From Agapanthus africanus (taxonomy: Eukaryota > Streptophyta > Magnoliopsida > Asparagales > Amaryllidaceae): a DNA stretch of 64,000 nt. The translations under genes and the position numbers were made by a program. Below, piece by piece: positions 1-11,332 of the stretch (positions are counted from its first letter, which is position 1; every line of letters starts with the position of its first letter). The notes beneath the pieces are model-generated. The model saw only the letters and a list, made by a program, of their open reading frames with translations. It made no database searches and was not told the origin of the DNA. The stretch spans positions 107,996,045-108,060,044 of the forward strand of contig JASDDO010000006.1 in assembly GCA_030015575.1 (NCBI GenBank). Direction: 5' to 3'.

Positions 1-1646
1 GAGCAAGACACCAAGCTACACCTCTCACTTGAGGTAACTAATCAACTTTGATTGCTAATCAAAGATGAAAGGATGAGATAGAGTGATGGTTATGGAAGCT
101 TAAGTCTAACTAAACCTTTGATCTCAACACATGAGGATTAAGGATTAGTCACTTGAAGATGAGAGCTTGAGGAGAGAGAATATGAGATAAGATAATGAGA
201 GGAGAGAGAGTGTATCATAATATATTATGAAGCATTTCTTTTTAAGAATAATGAATAAAGGAAATGAATAATCATGCTTCATAAAATATCTAGTGGTGAT
301 TCATTAGCATGAGTCATTAAGCAATAAATGTGCATTAATGAAATGAATGAATCACCACCATGACTCACTTTCTTTCCAAAAGAAACCTCCTTAGTCACAT
401 ATTCTAGAAGCTTCTCGTATAATTACGAGAACGCCCCTCCAATCCGCAAAAATACGGAAAAACTTTAGACTGTAAAAATCCAATAACCGGATACCAGTAA
501 CTGGCTTAAACCAAAGCCGACTGGTAAAAACTGTCCGAAAGTCGTACGCGCGTAAACGCACGTATGCGTCCGAACCCTTTGTCGCAAAACCATGCAACCT
601 CTATATCGTTTCGCCTGGAGTAGGAAACTCTCTGTGTGGGACTCTAGAGACTCGACTACTACGCTGGCAGTGGGTTTAACCACAGACCGCAAGCGGCACT
701 AGCTGTACGTAACGGTCCCCAGGTAGTTGTCGATAAGAAGGCCGATGAGTAAACCCATCTGAACTCCTACTGAGTCTGATGTGACAATCTCCATACAGTC
801 CGGTCCGTTCGTCCAAGACTATCGCATATCGGGCCTAGGGGGGCGGCAAGCGTCAGTCCCCTAATAGCGGTATAAGTCGTGTCGGAGTGAAGCCCATTAC
901 ACCCTGAGAAACTACTGGAACCTACCAGCAAATCTCGCTTGCCCTGGCCAGGGACTTTGCGTAATGGCTCTCTGACACAGCACGATATCTACTCCCAATA
1001 CCGGGAGGGACGAATCCTGTCTAACCGCCACTGCCTCCAAGTGCTCGGGACTGCACCCAACTGCCACCTGTTTGCACGACTCCTTTGAGCCGTGGTAGGG
1101 TAGCAATCTAAGAACAGTGGGACACACTCGAGGCGAAGTAGCAGTGTCAAGTCTGCGGACTACGCTGTACTCATGTCACCTGGGAACTGTTCACTGACGA
1201 CTGGTATCAAACCAACCAACAGTCCCCTGTGAGTCATGTCCGGTGTACCCGTAACCTAACGAGCACCTGTATACTATCTCCAGTACGACGTACTGACGGC
1301 TGTGGGACAGACCATCTCCCCAACTGGGATGAGAAGCGTACACACTAGTCTACTCCGGAGTATCGATGCTCTGTCTCGATAATCCAACGACCAGGGACCT
1401 GAATAAGGATGTGCTTGTAGACTACCCAGCCCCCACTAGTGTGACTGCCATCACAACGCTGGTAGACAAGCAAGATCCTAAGAGCTCTATCAATACGTAC
1501 ACTCACATATTAAGATAGAAAAACCAAGTAGCATACTACCATGTTTAGCAAGACTGTTATATACATGTGAATATCCCAAGCTTCCATCAAGTAATATACA
1601 AGCTATTATGATACAGTAATGGCCTTCTAGGGCATAAACACTAACA
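1..1646 (-). repeat. 3' LTR of element A (partial, window edge)
   Basis: Matches 7863-9508 base for base apart from about seven differences. Its inner end reads ...CTAACA on the + strand (TGTTAG on the element strand) directly beside the polypurine tract. The outer 238 bp lie before the window. Short open frames inside it recur in the other LTR copy and are not genes. Confidence 0.95.
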
Positions 1647-1658
1647 ATCTCCCACTTG
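1647..1658 (-). other. Polypurine tract of element A
   Basis: On the - strand this reads CAAGTGGGAGAT directly before the LTR start TGTTAG. It is the plus-strand primer site of the element, two bases beyond the gag-pol stop codon. Confidence 0.88.
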
Positions 1659-1660
1659 CA

Positions 1661-4600
1661 CTAGGGCCATGTACTGGCATATCGTAGACCAATGATCTCG
1701 AGCAGCCTCTCGAACTGAATCTGAGGAAGGGCCTTCGTGAATGGATCATCAATGTTCTCTTCTGAAGCAACTCTCCGAACCTCGATCTCCTGACGATCAA
1801 TGATCTCCCTGATCAGGTGATACCGCCTTAAGATGTGTCTGGACTTCTGATGGGACCTTGGTTCCTTCGCTAAAGCTATAGCTCCGTTGTTGTCGCAATA
1901 CAGAGGTATTGGATCAACTATGGTAGGAACCACCTGAAGTTCTGTTAGGAACTTCTTCATCCAGACTGCTTCTTTTGCGGCATCGCAAGCAGCTATATAC
2001 TCCGCTTCCATCGTCGAGTCAGCAACGGTGTCCTGCTTGGAGCTCTTCCAGCACACCGCCCCTCCATTGAGGGTAAAGACATAACCCGACATGGACTTGG
2101 AATCGTCCTTATCACTCTGGAAGCCGGAATCAGCAAAGGCCTCCAACCTGAGGTCTTTTCCGCCGTAAACCAAGAACATCTCCTTAGTCCTCCTCAGGTA
2201 CTTGAGAATGTTCTTTACTGCTATCCAGTGTTTCTCCCCTGGGTCTGACTGATACCAGCTTACCACGCTTAGTGCGTAAGCTACATCTGGTCTGGTACAC
2301 AACATCGCATACATTATAGAGCCTACCGCAGAAGCGTAGGGTATAATAGACATGCGTTCCCTTTCCAAATCAGTCTTTGGAGACATCTCTTTGGAGAGGG
2401 TGATTCCGTGACAAGCCGGTAGATTACCGCGCTTAGAATCTTCCATACTGAATCTTTTCAGTACAGTGTCGATATACCTGGACTGCGAAAGTCCCAACAT
2501 CCTCTTGGATCTATCACGATAGATCCGGATCCCCAGAATGTAAGAGGCATCACCCAGGTCTTTCATGGAGAACCTGTGTGACAAGAATCCTTTGACAGAT
2601 TGTAGCATAGGAATGTCATTTCCTATCAATAGAATGTCATCCACGTACAAGACGAGGAATACGACACTTCTGGCCACAACTTTACTATATATGCACGGTT
2701 CATCTGGATTTTTGATAAAGTCATATTCTTTGACTGTCTCATCAAAACAGATGTTCCAACTCCGCGATGCCTGCTTCAGTCCATAAATAGACTTAAGCAG
2801 CTTGCATACTTTTCCGCTGCTCCCACTCTGATTGAAACCCTCTGGCTGATCCATATAGACGCTCTCTTCTAAATTTCCATTTAGAAAAGCCGTCTTTACG
2901 TCCATCTGCCAGATTTCATAATCATGGAAGGCAGCAATAGCAAGAAGGACCCGAATGGATTTGAGCATAGCCACTGGAGAAAAAGTTTCGTCATAGTCCA
3001 AACCAGGTCTTTGACGAAAACCCTTTGCAACAAGTCTAGCCTTATAGGTTTCCACCTGTCCATCTACACCAATCTTTTTCTTGAAGATCCATTTGCATCC
3101 TATGGGTTTTACCCCATCTGGAGCAAAGTCCAAAGTCCATACTTTGTTGGTGTACATGGACTCCATTTCGGTCCGCATTGCATCTAGCCATCGTACCGAT
3201 TCGCCGCTCTGGATGGCCTGCTGGAAGTCAGTAGGTTCATCATCATCTATGATGCAATCCTCTCTATCCCCGTCTATGAGAAAACCGTAGTATCTCTCAG
3301 GCGGACGAGACGGCCTACTACTCCTGCGGAGGGGTGCGGGAATGTTCTGTTCTTCTTGAACCTCTGGTTCTACCAAACTTTCAGTAGCAGTTTGTGGTTC
3401 TGGAATTTCTTCCAGTTCTATTTCGCTCCCACTCTTCTGATTTTCTAAAAATTCAGTTTCTAAGAAGTGGGCATGACGAGAAACAAAAACCTTTTGTTCT
3501 TCTGCGTAATAGAAATAATATCCCTTGGAATTCTTTGGATATCCCACAAGCTTACACAGTACTGAGCGTGCCTCGAGCTTGTCCACATGCTGCTTTTTTA
3601 CAAAAGCTGGACACCCCCATGTCCTAAAATGTTTTAGACAGGGTTTCTTCCCACTCCACATCTGATATGGTGTGGTAGGCACAGTCTTGGTTGGAACCTG
3701 GATCAAAAGATATGCCGCTGATTCTAGCGCATAACCCCAGAAAGATCGCGGTAACTCAGTATTACTCATCATGGATCGTACCATATCCAATAGGGTTCGA
3801 TTCCGTCTCTCCGATACACCGTTGTGCTGTGGAGTGTATGGAGGAGTAAGCTGAGAGAGAATTCCTTTCTCTTTTAGGTAACCAAGGAACTCGGCACTCA
3901 AGTATTCACCACCTCGATCAGATCTTAGTGTCTTAATACTTTTGCCGGTTTGGTTTTCTACTTCATTCTTGTACTCTTGGAATTTCTCAAAAGCCTCGGA
4001 TTTATGTTTCATTAAGAAAACATATCCATACCTTGAGTAATCATCTGTGAAAGTAATGAAATAGGAAAAACCACCTCTTGCATGTGTAGACATTGGACCG
4101 CATACATCACTGTGTATGAGTCCTAAGAGCTCGCTCGCTCTTACTCCTTGTCCAGTGAATGGAGTCTTTGTCATCTTTCCTTTGAGACAAGATTGACAAG
4201 TGTCATAAGTTTGATATTCGAACGTGTCCAAATATCCTTCTATATGCAACTTAGTCAACCTTCTCTCATTGATGTGACCCAGTCTACAATGCCATAAGAA
4301 AGCTTTATTTAAATCTGGAGACTTTCTTTTTAGTGTGTTCTGGACATTGAAAATTTGGAGTTGGTTTAACACATATATGCCGTTATTTAGAGTACCGGAC
4401 CCAATCAAACCATGATTAAGGTGGATGTTGACAACATCTCTTACAAACGTGAAATCATAACCTTTATTTGATAACAAGGAAACTGATATGATATTACACG
4501 TTAAGCTGGGTACAAAATAACAGTTATGTAAAACCAAAATGTGTCCACTCGTCAATCCTAGGTGATAATCCCCGACGGACGCAGCTCCCACGCTAGCTCC

Positions 4601-5650
4601 GTTAGCAACCCTGAGGATCATATCACCTTCCTTCAGCACTCTATGGTTTCTCAGTGCCTGCAATGAATTGCAAATATGAGATCCTGATCCGGTATCCAAT
4701 ACCCAGGAAGTAGAGTTGATCGACAGACAATTCTCAATTACAAACACACCTGAAGTCGAAGCCACAGCTTGCTTCGGTTCCTGGTTCTTGGCGTTCCACG
4801 CCTTGCAATCCTTCTTCCAGTGCCCTTTCCTGTGACAATGGAAGCACTCATCCAGGCCAACTACCGGTGCTGTAAACTTTTTCTTTCCCTTCTTTCCCAC
4901 CTTACTAACACCTCCTCTAGGTCTGGGTGCGGCCTTCTTCTTCCTTCCTTTGGCCCTAGCCTTGGACCCGGAAGAAGATGAACCGCCAACAAACATAGCG
5001 GGTGTTTCCCTTGCCTTCTGCAAGGTGCCCTCCGCACTCTTTAACATGTTCAGGAGTTCCGCAAGTTCAACTTCTTTTCCTTGAAGATTGAAGTTGAGGA
5101 TAAACTGGGCGTAGGTGGGTGGAAGGGACTGGAGAACAAGGTCTGTATAGAGCTCATTATCCAAAGTCGTCCCAAGGTCCGCGAGTTCTTCAATATAGCC
5201 GATCATCTGTAGGACATGTTCACCTACCGATGACCCGACAGCCAACCTTGCTCGAAACAATTTCTTAGAGGTCTCGTATCTTGCTATACGAGATTGCTCT
5301 CCATAAAGTTCCTTTGTATGGAGAAATATGCCATCTAGGGACATATCCTCGTGCCTCCTCTGATGTTCATTGTTCATCGAGGCAAGCACGATGCACTTGG
5401 CTCTCGCGCAATCTAAATCCCAGGTTTTGCGGATTTCCTTATCCGCATTGCTGGATTTGGGACCAAGGACAGCAGGTGCTGTAGCGGTGAGGACGTACCC
5501 CAGTTTGTCATAGGTCAAAGCCATCTTGACATTCCGCAGCCAATCTTTATAGTTTGGCCCCGTCAGTATATTTTTCTCTAAAAGTAACTTAAGTCCAGTC
5601 ATTTTCAGGGTCGCTGCAATTAGGAGAGAGAGAAGAAAACTCTTTAGCAT
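1661..5650 (-). CDS. Copia gag-pol polyprotein, element A
   Basis: Single open frame of 1329 codons encoding the retrotransposon polyprotein; it looks whole. The likely start is Met17 (codon 5600-5602), just before the gag motif LTGPNYKDWL and 11 bases after a polypyrimidine-CAG. Order: gag about 17-285 with a basic stretch and a zinc knuckle Cys269, Cys272, His277, Cys282; aspartic protease DTGSG at 319-323; integrase with His454, His459, Cys485, Cys488 and acidic residues Asp515, Asp578, Glu614 (35 residues between the last two); reverse transcriptase from about 830 with YVDD at 1002-1005; RNase H to the end. Length is usual for plant Copia. This is the only gag-bearing Copia element visible here, so it could be of the type that supplies gag to the gag-less relatives nearby (inference). 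Confidence 0.95.
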   Translation of the reverse strand: MLKSFLLSLLIAATLKMTGLKLLLEKNILTGPNYKDWLRNVKMALTYDKLGYVLTATAPAVLGPKSSNADKEIRKTWDLDCARAKCIVLASMNNEHQRRHEDMSLDGIFLHTKELYGEQSRIARYETSKKLFRARLAVGSSVGEHVLQMIGYIEELADLGTTLDNELYTDLVLQSLPPTYAQFILNFNLQGKEVELAELLNMLKSAEGTLQKARETPAMFVGGSSSSGSKARAKGRKKKAAPRPRGGVSKVGKKGKKKFTAPVVGLDECFHCHRKGHWKKDCKAWNAKNQEPKQAVASTSGVFVIENCLSINSTSWVLDTGSGSHICNSLQALRNHRVLKEGDMILRVANGASVGAASVGDYHLGLTSGHILVLHNCYFVPSLTCNIISVSLLSNKGYDFTFVRDVVNIHLNHGLIGSGTLNNGIYVLNQLQIFNVQNTLKRKSPDLNKAFLWHCRLGHINERRLTKLHIEGYLDTFEYQTYDTCQSCLKGKMTKTPFTGQGVRASELLGLIHSDVCGPMSTHARGGFSYFITFTDDYSRYGYVFLMKHKSEAFEKFQEYKNEVENQTGKSIKTLRSDRGGEYLSAEFLGYLKEKGILSQLTPPYTPQHNGVSERRNRTLLDMVRSMMSNTELPRSFWGYALESAAYLLIQVPTKTVPTTPYQMWSGKKPCLKHFRTWGCPAFVKKQHVDKLEARSVLCKLVGYPKNSKGYYFYYAEEQKVFVSRHAHFLETEFLENQKSGSEIELEEIPEPQTATESLVEPEVQEEQNIPAPLRRSSRPSRPPERYYGFLIDGDREDCIIDDDEPTDFQQAIQSGESVRWLDAMRTEMESMYTNKVWTLDFAPDGVKPIGCKWIFKKKIGVDGQVETYKARLVAKGFRQRPGLDYDETFSPVAMLKSIRVLLAIAAFHDYEIWQMDVKTAFLNGNLEESVYMDQPEGFNQSGSSGKVCKLLKSIYGLKQASRSWNICFDETVKEYDFIKNPDEPCIYSKVVARSVVFLVLYVDDILLIGNDIPMLQSVKGFLSHRFSMKDLGDASYILGIRIYRDRSKRMLGLSQSRYIDTVLKRFSMEDSKRGNLPACHGITLSKEMSPKTDLERERMSIIPYASAVGSIMYAMLCTRPDVAYALSVVSWYQSDPGEKHWIAVKNILKYLRRTKEMFLVYGGKDLRLEAFADSGFQSDKDDSKSMSGYVFTLNGGAVCWKSSKQDTVADSTMEAEYIAACDAAKEAVWMKKFLTELQVVPTIVDPIPLYCDNNGAIALAKEPRSHQKSRHILRRYHLIREIIDRQEIEVRRVASEENIDDPFTKALPQIQFERLLEIIGLRYASTWP

Positions 5651-6103
5651 GATGCTCTTGCAAGTTTAGAATGGTTTTTAGTTTATCTAAACTGGATGGC
5701 TCCCACTGTTTCTCGAATCCTTCCTCAAACCATAAAAGAAGAATTAGCCAAGACTATTCTCACCGTACAATACTTGCTTAACCGTTCAGCCAGGCCGGTG
5801 TCGATACTTCGAGGGAGGTTTTCCAACGCTTTCGCGAAGTTCCTTAATTAAGTAACCTCTTTTCTCTGGGGGCGTAACCCCGCTGACACTTTTCTGGACA
5901 CCTACTAGGTTTATAGCATTGATCGTTAAGTGACGAATATCCTGATAAGTAGCATATACTCACAGTAGGATCGGGATCCAAATATCATCGTATGATAATG
6001 TTGAAGGAATCCTACCAACATTCATCAAACTCTAAATGGTATGCATCTCTTTGCAAATTTCAGTTTCTTTAGAAATTCCCGATATGGATTTTTGCCCCAT
6101 GCT

Positions 6104-6316
6104 CTTATGATCTTGACTAAGGGCCAACAAATCATAAGTCACATGTCAAGTTCTGCCCATCATTATCCTGTTGATTTGAACCCATCCGTATACTCTTGAC
6201 TAAGGGCCAAACAAAGTAATACGACTGTCCCAAACCAACTCATCTATCTATGCAACAAATGAATACCCCAGCAGCTACCAATCACTATGTCTTGACTAAG
6301 GGCCAAACCAACATAG
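6104..6316 (-). promoter_or_regulatory. Three-hairpin TTGRC array in leader of A
   Basis: Units at about 6104-6138, 6188-6222 and 6285-6316 share the + strand core CTTGACTAAGGGCCAA. Outer stems differ: CTTATGAT/ATCATAAG (8 bp, perfect) in the first and CTATGT/ACATAG in the third. Confidence 0.75.
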
Positions 6317-7369
6317 CTTGAATACTACTGACCATTCATAAGAAATGACGGAGGGCTACGACTGGTTTTGGCGAAACCGTGAACGTAGTGAACTTGATAT
6401 AACCGAAGGAACCTGATAGCTTTTAAAAGGAGTGGTTAAAGCTCCGCATTTAAAAATATCTGTTTTAAAAATAACCGAGTGGTTTCTTTTAAATTGTTCC
6501 AACGGTTTAAACTTTGGTTTGTTTTACTTTGCATTATAGATAATGCGTCCCATCATTAACCTATCATTGCAGAAAACAACAAAAATACAACGTCCTCTTA
6601 TGCCATCCGCATTCGCCACGGGGTCCCGTCATCACCCGTTAGGTTACTTAACTAACGACAGAGCGGGGGCTGGGCTAGCGCGGGTGTAAAACATAAGTGG
6701 CGTCTAAATAGCTATCATAAATATAGATATTTTACATTCGTCTAACGCAATGATATTCATTCCAGAACACAGATAAACAATATTGGATTTGCAAGCAATC
6801 TGTATTTCTTTTGAGCCTGCAAGAAAAGACAGATTACACAGTTGTGATGAATAGCCGTTACCCCACCCTCGACCCCTACGGGTACGGCAAACTACCCACC
6901 CGGCAGTCTGTATACCACAACTTGGGTCAGTCCTAGGAGCAAAAACAGTAAAATGAAATAATACAACGGTGGCTACGACCGCAACCTGGAAGTGCCCCGC
7001 GAAAATAATATTACAACAAATTACATTTACAACAAATGAATTAATCAATAACCCATTGCGAACCCCGGCTATACACCACAACAGTCCAATACAGTTTATA
7101 TGCACAAACAGATATAACCATTTCAGAAATGTGCAACCCCCTGCCAACCGACATACTAGCAGTTAGGGGAGGTTTACGAACACATCAAACAATCACAGAT
7201 ATAATCCAATACGCAAATACTGTACAATTCGATCGAATAAACAACATCAATATTGCTCCAAAATCTGCTCTGTTAAACAGTAACCTGAGCAATAATTAAA
7301 TATTCCAGAAAACCCAAAACACCACAGGGGACCCACCCAAAAAAAACGAGTTCCTGACTCGTCAACTCG

Positions 7370-7416
7370 GCCGCGGTTGCGCGGCGGATCGGTGGGATCC
7401 GCCGCCCTTCCGCGGC
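7370..7416 (-). promoter_or_regulatory. GC-rich dyad in leader of A
   Basis: Perfect 10-bp arms GCGGCGGATC / GATCCGCCGC around a 5-base loop (7381-7405), enclosed by a second perfect pair GCCGCGG / CCGCGGC (7370-7376 and 7410-7416). It lies about 200 bases from the primer site, the same place as in B, C, D and F. Candidate dimerisation or packaging signal (inference). Confidence 0.7.
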
Positions 7417-7611
7417 ACTTTAGACGAATCAGAAGCCCAAATTTTTTGGGTGTTCTCCTGTGGTCATGTCAAGCTCTCTGAACACACCTGAAAAATTTTC
7501 TGACTTGATTTTAACTTCGACAGAAACTTGACAGAATTAGGGTTTTGTGGCTTTGTTTTTCCGTTCGAAATTCGTACAAATTTGCAATTAAGTTATTTAT
7601 TGTTTAGCGAG

Positions 7612-7623
7612 GCTCTGATACCA
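7612..7623 (-). other. Primer binding site of element A
   Basis: Reads TGGTATCAGAGC on the - strand, complementary to the 3' end of plant initiator-Met tRNA, one base inside the 5' LTR end. Confidence 0.93.
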
Positions 7624-7624
7624 C

Positions 7625-9508
7625 TGTAAGTCGATGTAGTACACCCCAGTACTTGTGGGGAGGCGGATTTTACAAAAAACAATCAAGTTTAAGGAACGAA
7701 CATCGACTAACCGCTTAAATCGAAGCTAAACAAATAATAACCAAACACATAGCTAAACTAAACTATAGTGTTAAGGGATTATACCGATCGAAACTAGTCC
7801 TTCGTCTTTGTGTCCTCCTTTGTTCTCCTCGACCTTCTCTAGGTAGTAGACGATCCACCCGAGAGCAAGACACCAAGCTACACCTCTCACTTGAGGTAAC
7901 TAATCAACTTTGATTGCTAATCAAAGATGAAAGGATGAGATAGAGTGATGGTTATGGAAGCTTAAGTCTAACTAAACCTTTGATCTCAACACATGAGGAT
8001 TAAGGATTAGTCACTTGAAGATGAGAGCTTGAGGAGAGAGAATATGAGATAAGATAATGAGAGGAGAGAGAGTGTATCATAATATATTATGAAGCATTTC
8101 TTTTTAAGAATAATGAATAAAGGAAATGAATAATCATGCTTCATAAAATATCTAGTGGTGATTCATTAGCATGAGTCATTAAGCAATAAATGTGCATTAA
8201 TGAAATGAATGAATCACCACCATGACTCACTTTCTTTCCAAAAGAAACCTCCTTAGTCACATCTTCTAGAAGCTTCTCGTATAATTACGAGAACGCCCCT
8301 CCAATCCGCAAAAATAGGGAAAAACTTTAGACTGTAAAAATCCAATAACCGGATACCAGTAACTGGCTTAAACCAAAGCCGACTGGTAAAAACTGTCCGA
8401 AAGTCGTACGCGCGTAAACGCACGTATGCGTCCGAACCCTTTGTCGCAAAACCATGCAACCTCTATATCGTTTCGCCTGGAGTAGGAAACTCTCTGTGTG
8501 GGACTCTAGAGACTCGACTACTACGCTGGCAGTGGGTTTAACCACAGACCGCAAGCGGCACTAGCTGTACGTAACGGTCCCCAGGTAGTTGTCGATAAGA
8601 AGGCCGATGAGTAAACCCATCCGAACTCCAACTGAGTCTGATGTGACAATCTCCATACAGTCCGGTCCGTTCGTCCAAGACTATCGCATATCGGGCCTAG
8701 GGGGGCGGCAAGTGTCAGTCCCCTAATAGCGGTATAAGTCGTGTCGGAGTGAAGCCCATTACACCCTGAGAAACTACTGGAACCTACCAGCAAATCTCGC
8801 TTGCCCTGGCCAGGGACTTTGCGTAATGGCTCTCTGACACAGCACGATATCTACTCCCAATACCGGGAGGGACGAATCCTGTCTAACCGCCACTGCCTCC
8901 AAGTGCTCGGGACTGCACCCAACTGCCACCTGTTTGCACGACTCCTTTGAGCCGTGGTAGGGTAGCAATCTAAGAACAGTGGGACACACTCGAGGCGAAG
9001 TAGCAGTGTCAAGTCTGCGGACTACGCTGTACTCATGTCACCTGGGAACTGTTCACTGACGACTGGTATCAAACCAACCAACAGTCCCCTGTGAGTCATG
9101 TCCGGTGTACCCGTAACCTAACGAGCACCTGTATACTATCTCCAGTACGACGTACTGACGGCTGTGGGACAGACCATCTCCCCAACTGGGATGAGAAGCG
9201 TACACACTAGTCTACTCCGGAGTATCGATGCTCTGTCTCGATAATCCAACGACCAGGGACCTGAATAAGGATGTGCTTGTAGACTACCCAGCCCCCACTA
9301 GTGTGACTGCCATCACAACGCTGGTAGACAAGCAAGATCCTAAGAGCTCTATCAATACGTACACTCACATATTAAGATAGAAAAACCAAGTAGCATACTA
9401 CCATGTTTAGCAAGACTGTTATATACATGTGAATATCCCAAGCTTCCATTAAGTAATATACAAGCTAGTATGATACAGTAATGGCCTTCTAGGGCATAAA
9501 CACTAACA
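7625..9508 (-). repeat. 5' LTR of element A, complete (1884 bp)
   Basis: Begins TGTAAG and ends CTAACA on the + strand (TG...CA in both senses). Bounded by the primer site on one side and by LTR sequence of element B on the other. Confidence 0.95.
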
Positions 9509-11086
9509 CGGTATAGGGAGTTGTTGTTGCGCTGAGTTCGATTGGCTATAACAGGAAATCCCTGGCCAGGGTTGCTGAGATATACTGGTAAGTGTTACCA
9601 GTAGCTTCTCGAATTGTTATAGACCTCATATCGACACGACTTATCGAGCTATTGGGGTCTGACGTTTACCACCCCTAGGCGAGATATGCGACATATCAGA
9701 CGATCAGACCGGACTGTACGGTAGTGTTACTGGTCGGATTCACTGGAGTGTGAGCGGGCTTGCTCGTCGATCTTCAGATCGCTCAATACCCGGGTGGCCG
9801 TTACGTTTAGCAGACCGCTTGCGGCTTGTGGGTGTTTGATATGATCATCACCTGCTGCCGGCGTATTGACGAGTCTTTAGAGTCCTACACAGAGGTTTCC
9901 TGGCTCAACCGAAACGAAATAGGAGCGCATATGAGATATGTGCGGGACCGAGAATAATACCAGTATGTGATACTGTATTCGATTCTCGCGATGTGACATT
10001 GATCGGTTATATGCGATATAGCCGAGTTATCGGATCAAGTATTGATTCGATAAGTTGTTACTGATGATACCAGTCGGTTATGTGTGACATGACCGGATCA
10101 TTGAATCAAGTGTTGATTTAATGATTTAATGCATAATTATATATTTGATATATTACTTTGCATTAACTAGTATCGGTTCACTTTAAATGGATTTTCTCGC
10201 TCGGGTTTGCACATTGTATATACAATATAGTTTTGTGCACTTACTTGTATCATGTTTGATGATACATGGTTTTTGGTTAAGTGTATAGAATAAAACTATG
10301 GTCAAGATGATGACTAGGGTTTTGCATATTCTTTTAATTATTTGCTTATTTATTTTGGAAAATAATTAAAGCATAAAAGATGAAAAACAAAAAGGTTTTC
10401 TTTCTTTATTCTTCATGAAGCTTATTGAAGCTTCATGAAACTTTGACCACTTAACCATTTTGTCTTCTTCTTTTGACCCTAACCATTGATCTAACCTAAG
10501 TTAATTCTCTACACCTAACCATGGTGAAAATTATTATAAGATTATTCTTTTCTATTCTAAATAAACTTATCATAATTTTTATCTTCTTCTTGCTCTTCTT
10601 CTTCTTCATGAAGAAGCTTGTCTTCATCAATGGCATATTGAGCATATGAGTGTGAAATCCAATTCTAATGTGAACCCACTTCCAATTTCTTCATCCTCTA
10701 CCTCTTGCCAAGTAGTAGAGTGTGTTTCCTTCACAAGTTTTTATGGCAAGGTGAAGGTGGAGCTTGATCTAGCGATGCCTCGACGTAGATCATCTTCGGC
10801 ATGGACATCGACGACCTAGCTCGCTTATTCTTCGACGAAGCCGACGCTAGAGCCCGGGAGTTCACTTGGACAGCGAAGGCACTTCGTTACGAAGCTATGG
10901 AGGTGGACAAACGGATCTACAAAGGTTGTAATTCCGATATCCCATTAGTTAAGTTGTTAACTAGATTGTTTTTCACCTAGAAATCTAGCAAACGATCCGT
11001 ACATTAGGGTTTCTCGGCACCGGAATTTTGAAATTGGCATGGTAGATGCCTTTAGAGACCTCACTAGGGTGTCTAGGAACCCTACA
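9509..11086 (+). repeat. 5' LTR of element B (right part)
   Basis: Aligns along its length to the LTRs at 16733-18207 and 23934-26171, including the twofold hairpin module at 10005-10125. Ends ...CCTACA one base before the primer site. Confidence 0.88.
10005..10125 (+). repeat. Tandem two-hairpin module inside the B LTR
   Basis: Two copies of [GGTTATAT-NNN-ATATAGCC hairpin + long hairpin closed by ATCAA/TTGAT]. The second long hairpin, 10097-10109 with 10113-10125, has a 13-bp stem with one wobble. Equivalents lie at about 17127-17251, 25105-25210, 29879-30001, 39264-39384 and 48706-48840 in the other LTRs. Confidence 0.65.
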
Positions 11087-11087
11087 G

Positions 11088-11099
11088 TGGTATCAGAGC
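11088..11099 (+). other. Primer binding site of element B
   Basis: TGGTATCAGAGC, one base after the 5' LTR end, complementary to initiator-Met tRNA. Confidence 0.92.
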
Positions 11100-11286
11100 C
11101 TAGCTAAAGCCTTAGGCGAAGTCCAGACGGAATTTGAAGTCCGAACGAACCCGAATCCCGATCACAATCATGCTCTCTGGACATTTTGTAAAATCGTGGA
11201 TTTTTCCATATTAAAAGTGCTTAAAAAATTCAGCAGGGTATTGTATGAATTACCATGAAAAACGAGTCACTAATTCCCAAGGTTGA

Positions 11287-11332
11287 CCGCGGAACCGCGG
11301 CGTTGACCCCCCTTTAGCGGCGGTTCCGCGGC
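11287..11332 (+). promoter_or_regulatory. GC-rich dyad in leader of B
   Basis: Arms CCGCGGAACCGCGGC and GCGGCGGTTCCGCGGC face each other about 190 bases after the primer site. Here the palindromic heart is GGAACC/GGTTCC instead of the GGATCC seen in C and F, a change on both sides. Confidence 0.68.

Larger units (their letters stand above)
5651..7611 (-). promoter_or_regulatory. Leader (5' untranslated region) of element A
   Basis: About 2 kb between primer site and coding start, typical of BARE-like elements. From the primer side it holds a GC-rich dyad (7370-7416), the conserved core block (6601-6692), three TTGRC hairpins (6104-6316) and a purine-rich + strand stretch at 5619-5640 that is a polypyrimidine-CAG on the element strand. 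A 147-codon open frame at 6704-7147 on the sense strand is distantly alignable to open frames in the leaders of B and E, but I do not call it a gene. The twice-repeated CACCGGGAGTGA hairpin module of its relatives is absent here. Confidence 0.85.
1..9508 (-). mobile_element. Copia element A (Angela/BARE-like), looks whole, cut by window edge
   Basis: Long LTR retrotransposon on the - strand. The right (5') LTR is 7625-9508 and the left (3') LTR runs off the window at base 1. Between them lie, in element order, a tRNA-iMet primer site, a leader of about 2 kb, one long gag-pol frame and a polypurine tract. Positions 1-1646 match 7863-9508 at a constant offset of 7862 with about seven mismatches by eye (about 0.4%), giving an age near 0.15-0.3 million years with common plant LTR rates. 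It interrupts the 5' LTR of element B at 9508/9509. The flanking 5 bp on the right is cggta; the partner repeat lies outside the window. Clade assignment rests on reverse transcriptase/RNase H resemblance to BARE from memory, so it is moderate. Confidence 0.93.

Noticed and set aside
391-1127. Short open frames near the left edge
   Set aside because: They repeat in the other LTR of element A (8253-8989) and lie wholly inside LTR sequence.
7612-7623. Possible tRNA gene near the tRNA-like match
   Set aside because: Only the 12-base primer binding site is present; no cloverleaf around it. The same holds for the other primer sites.
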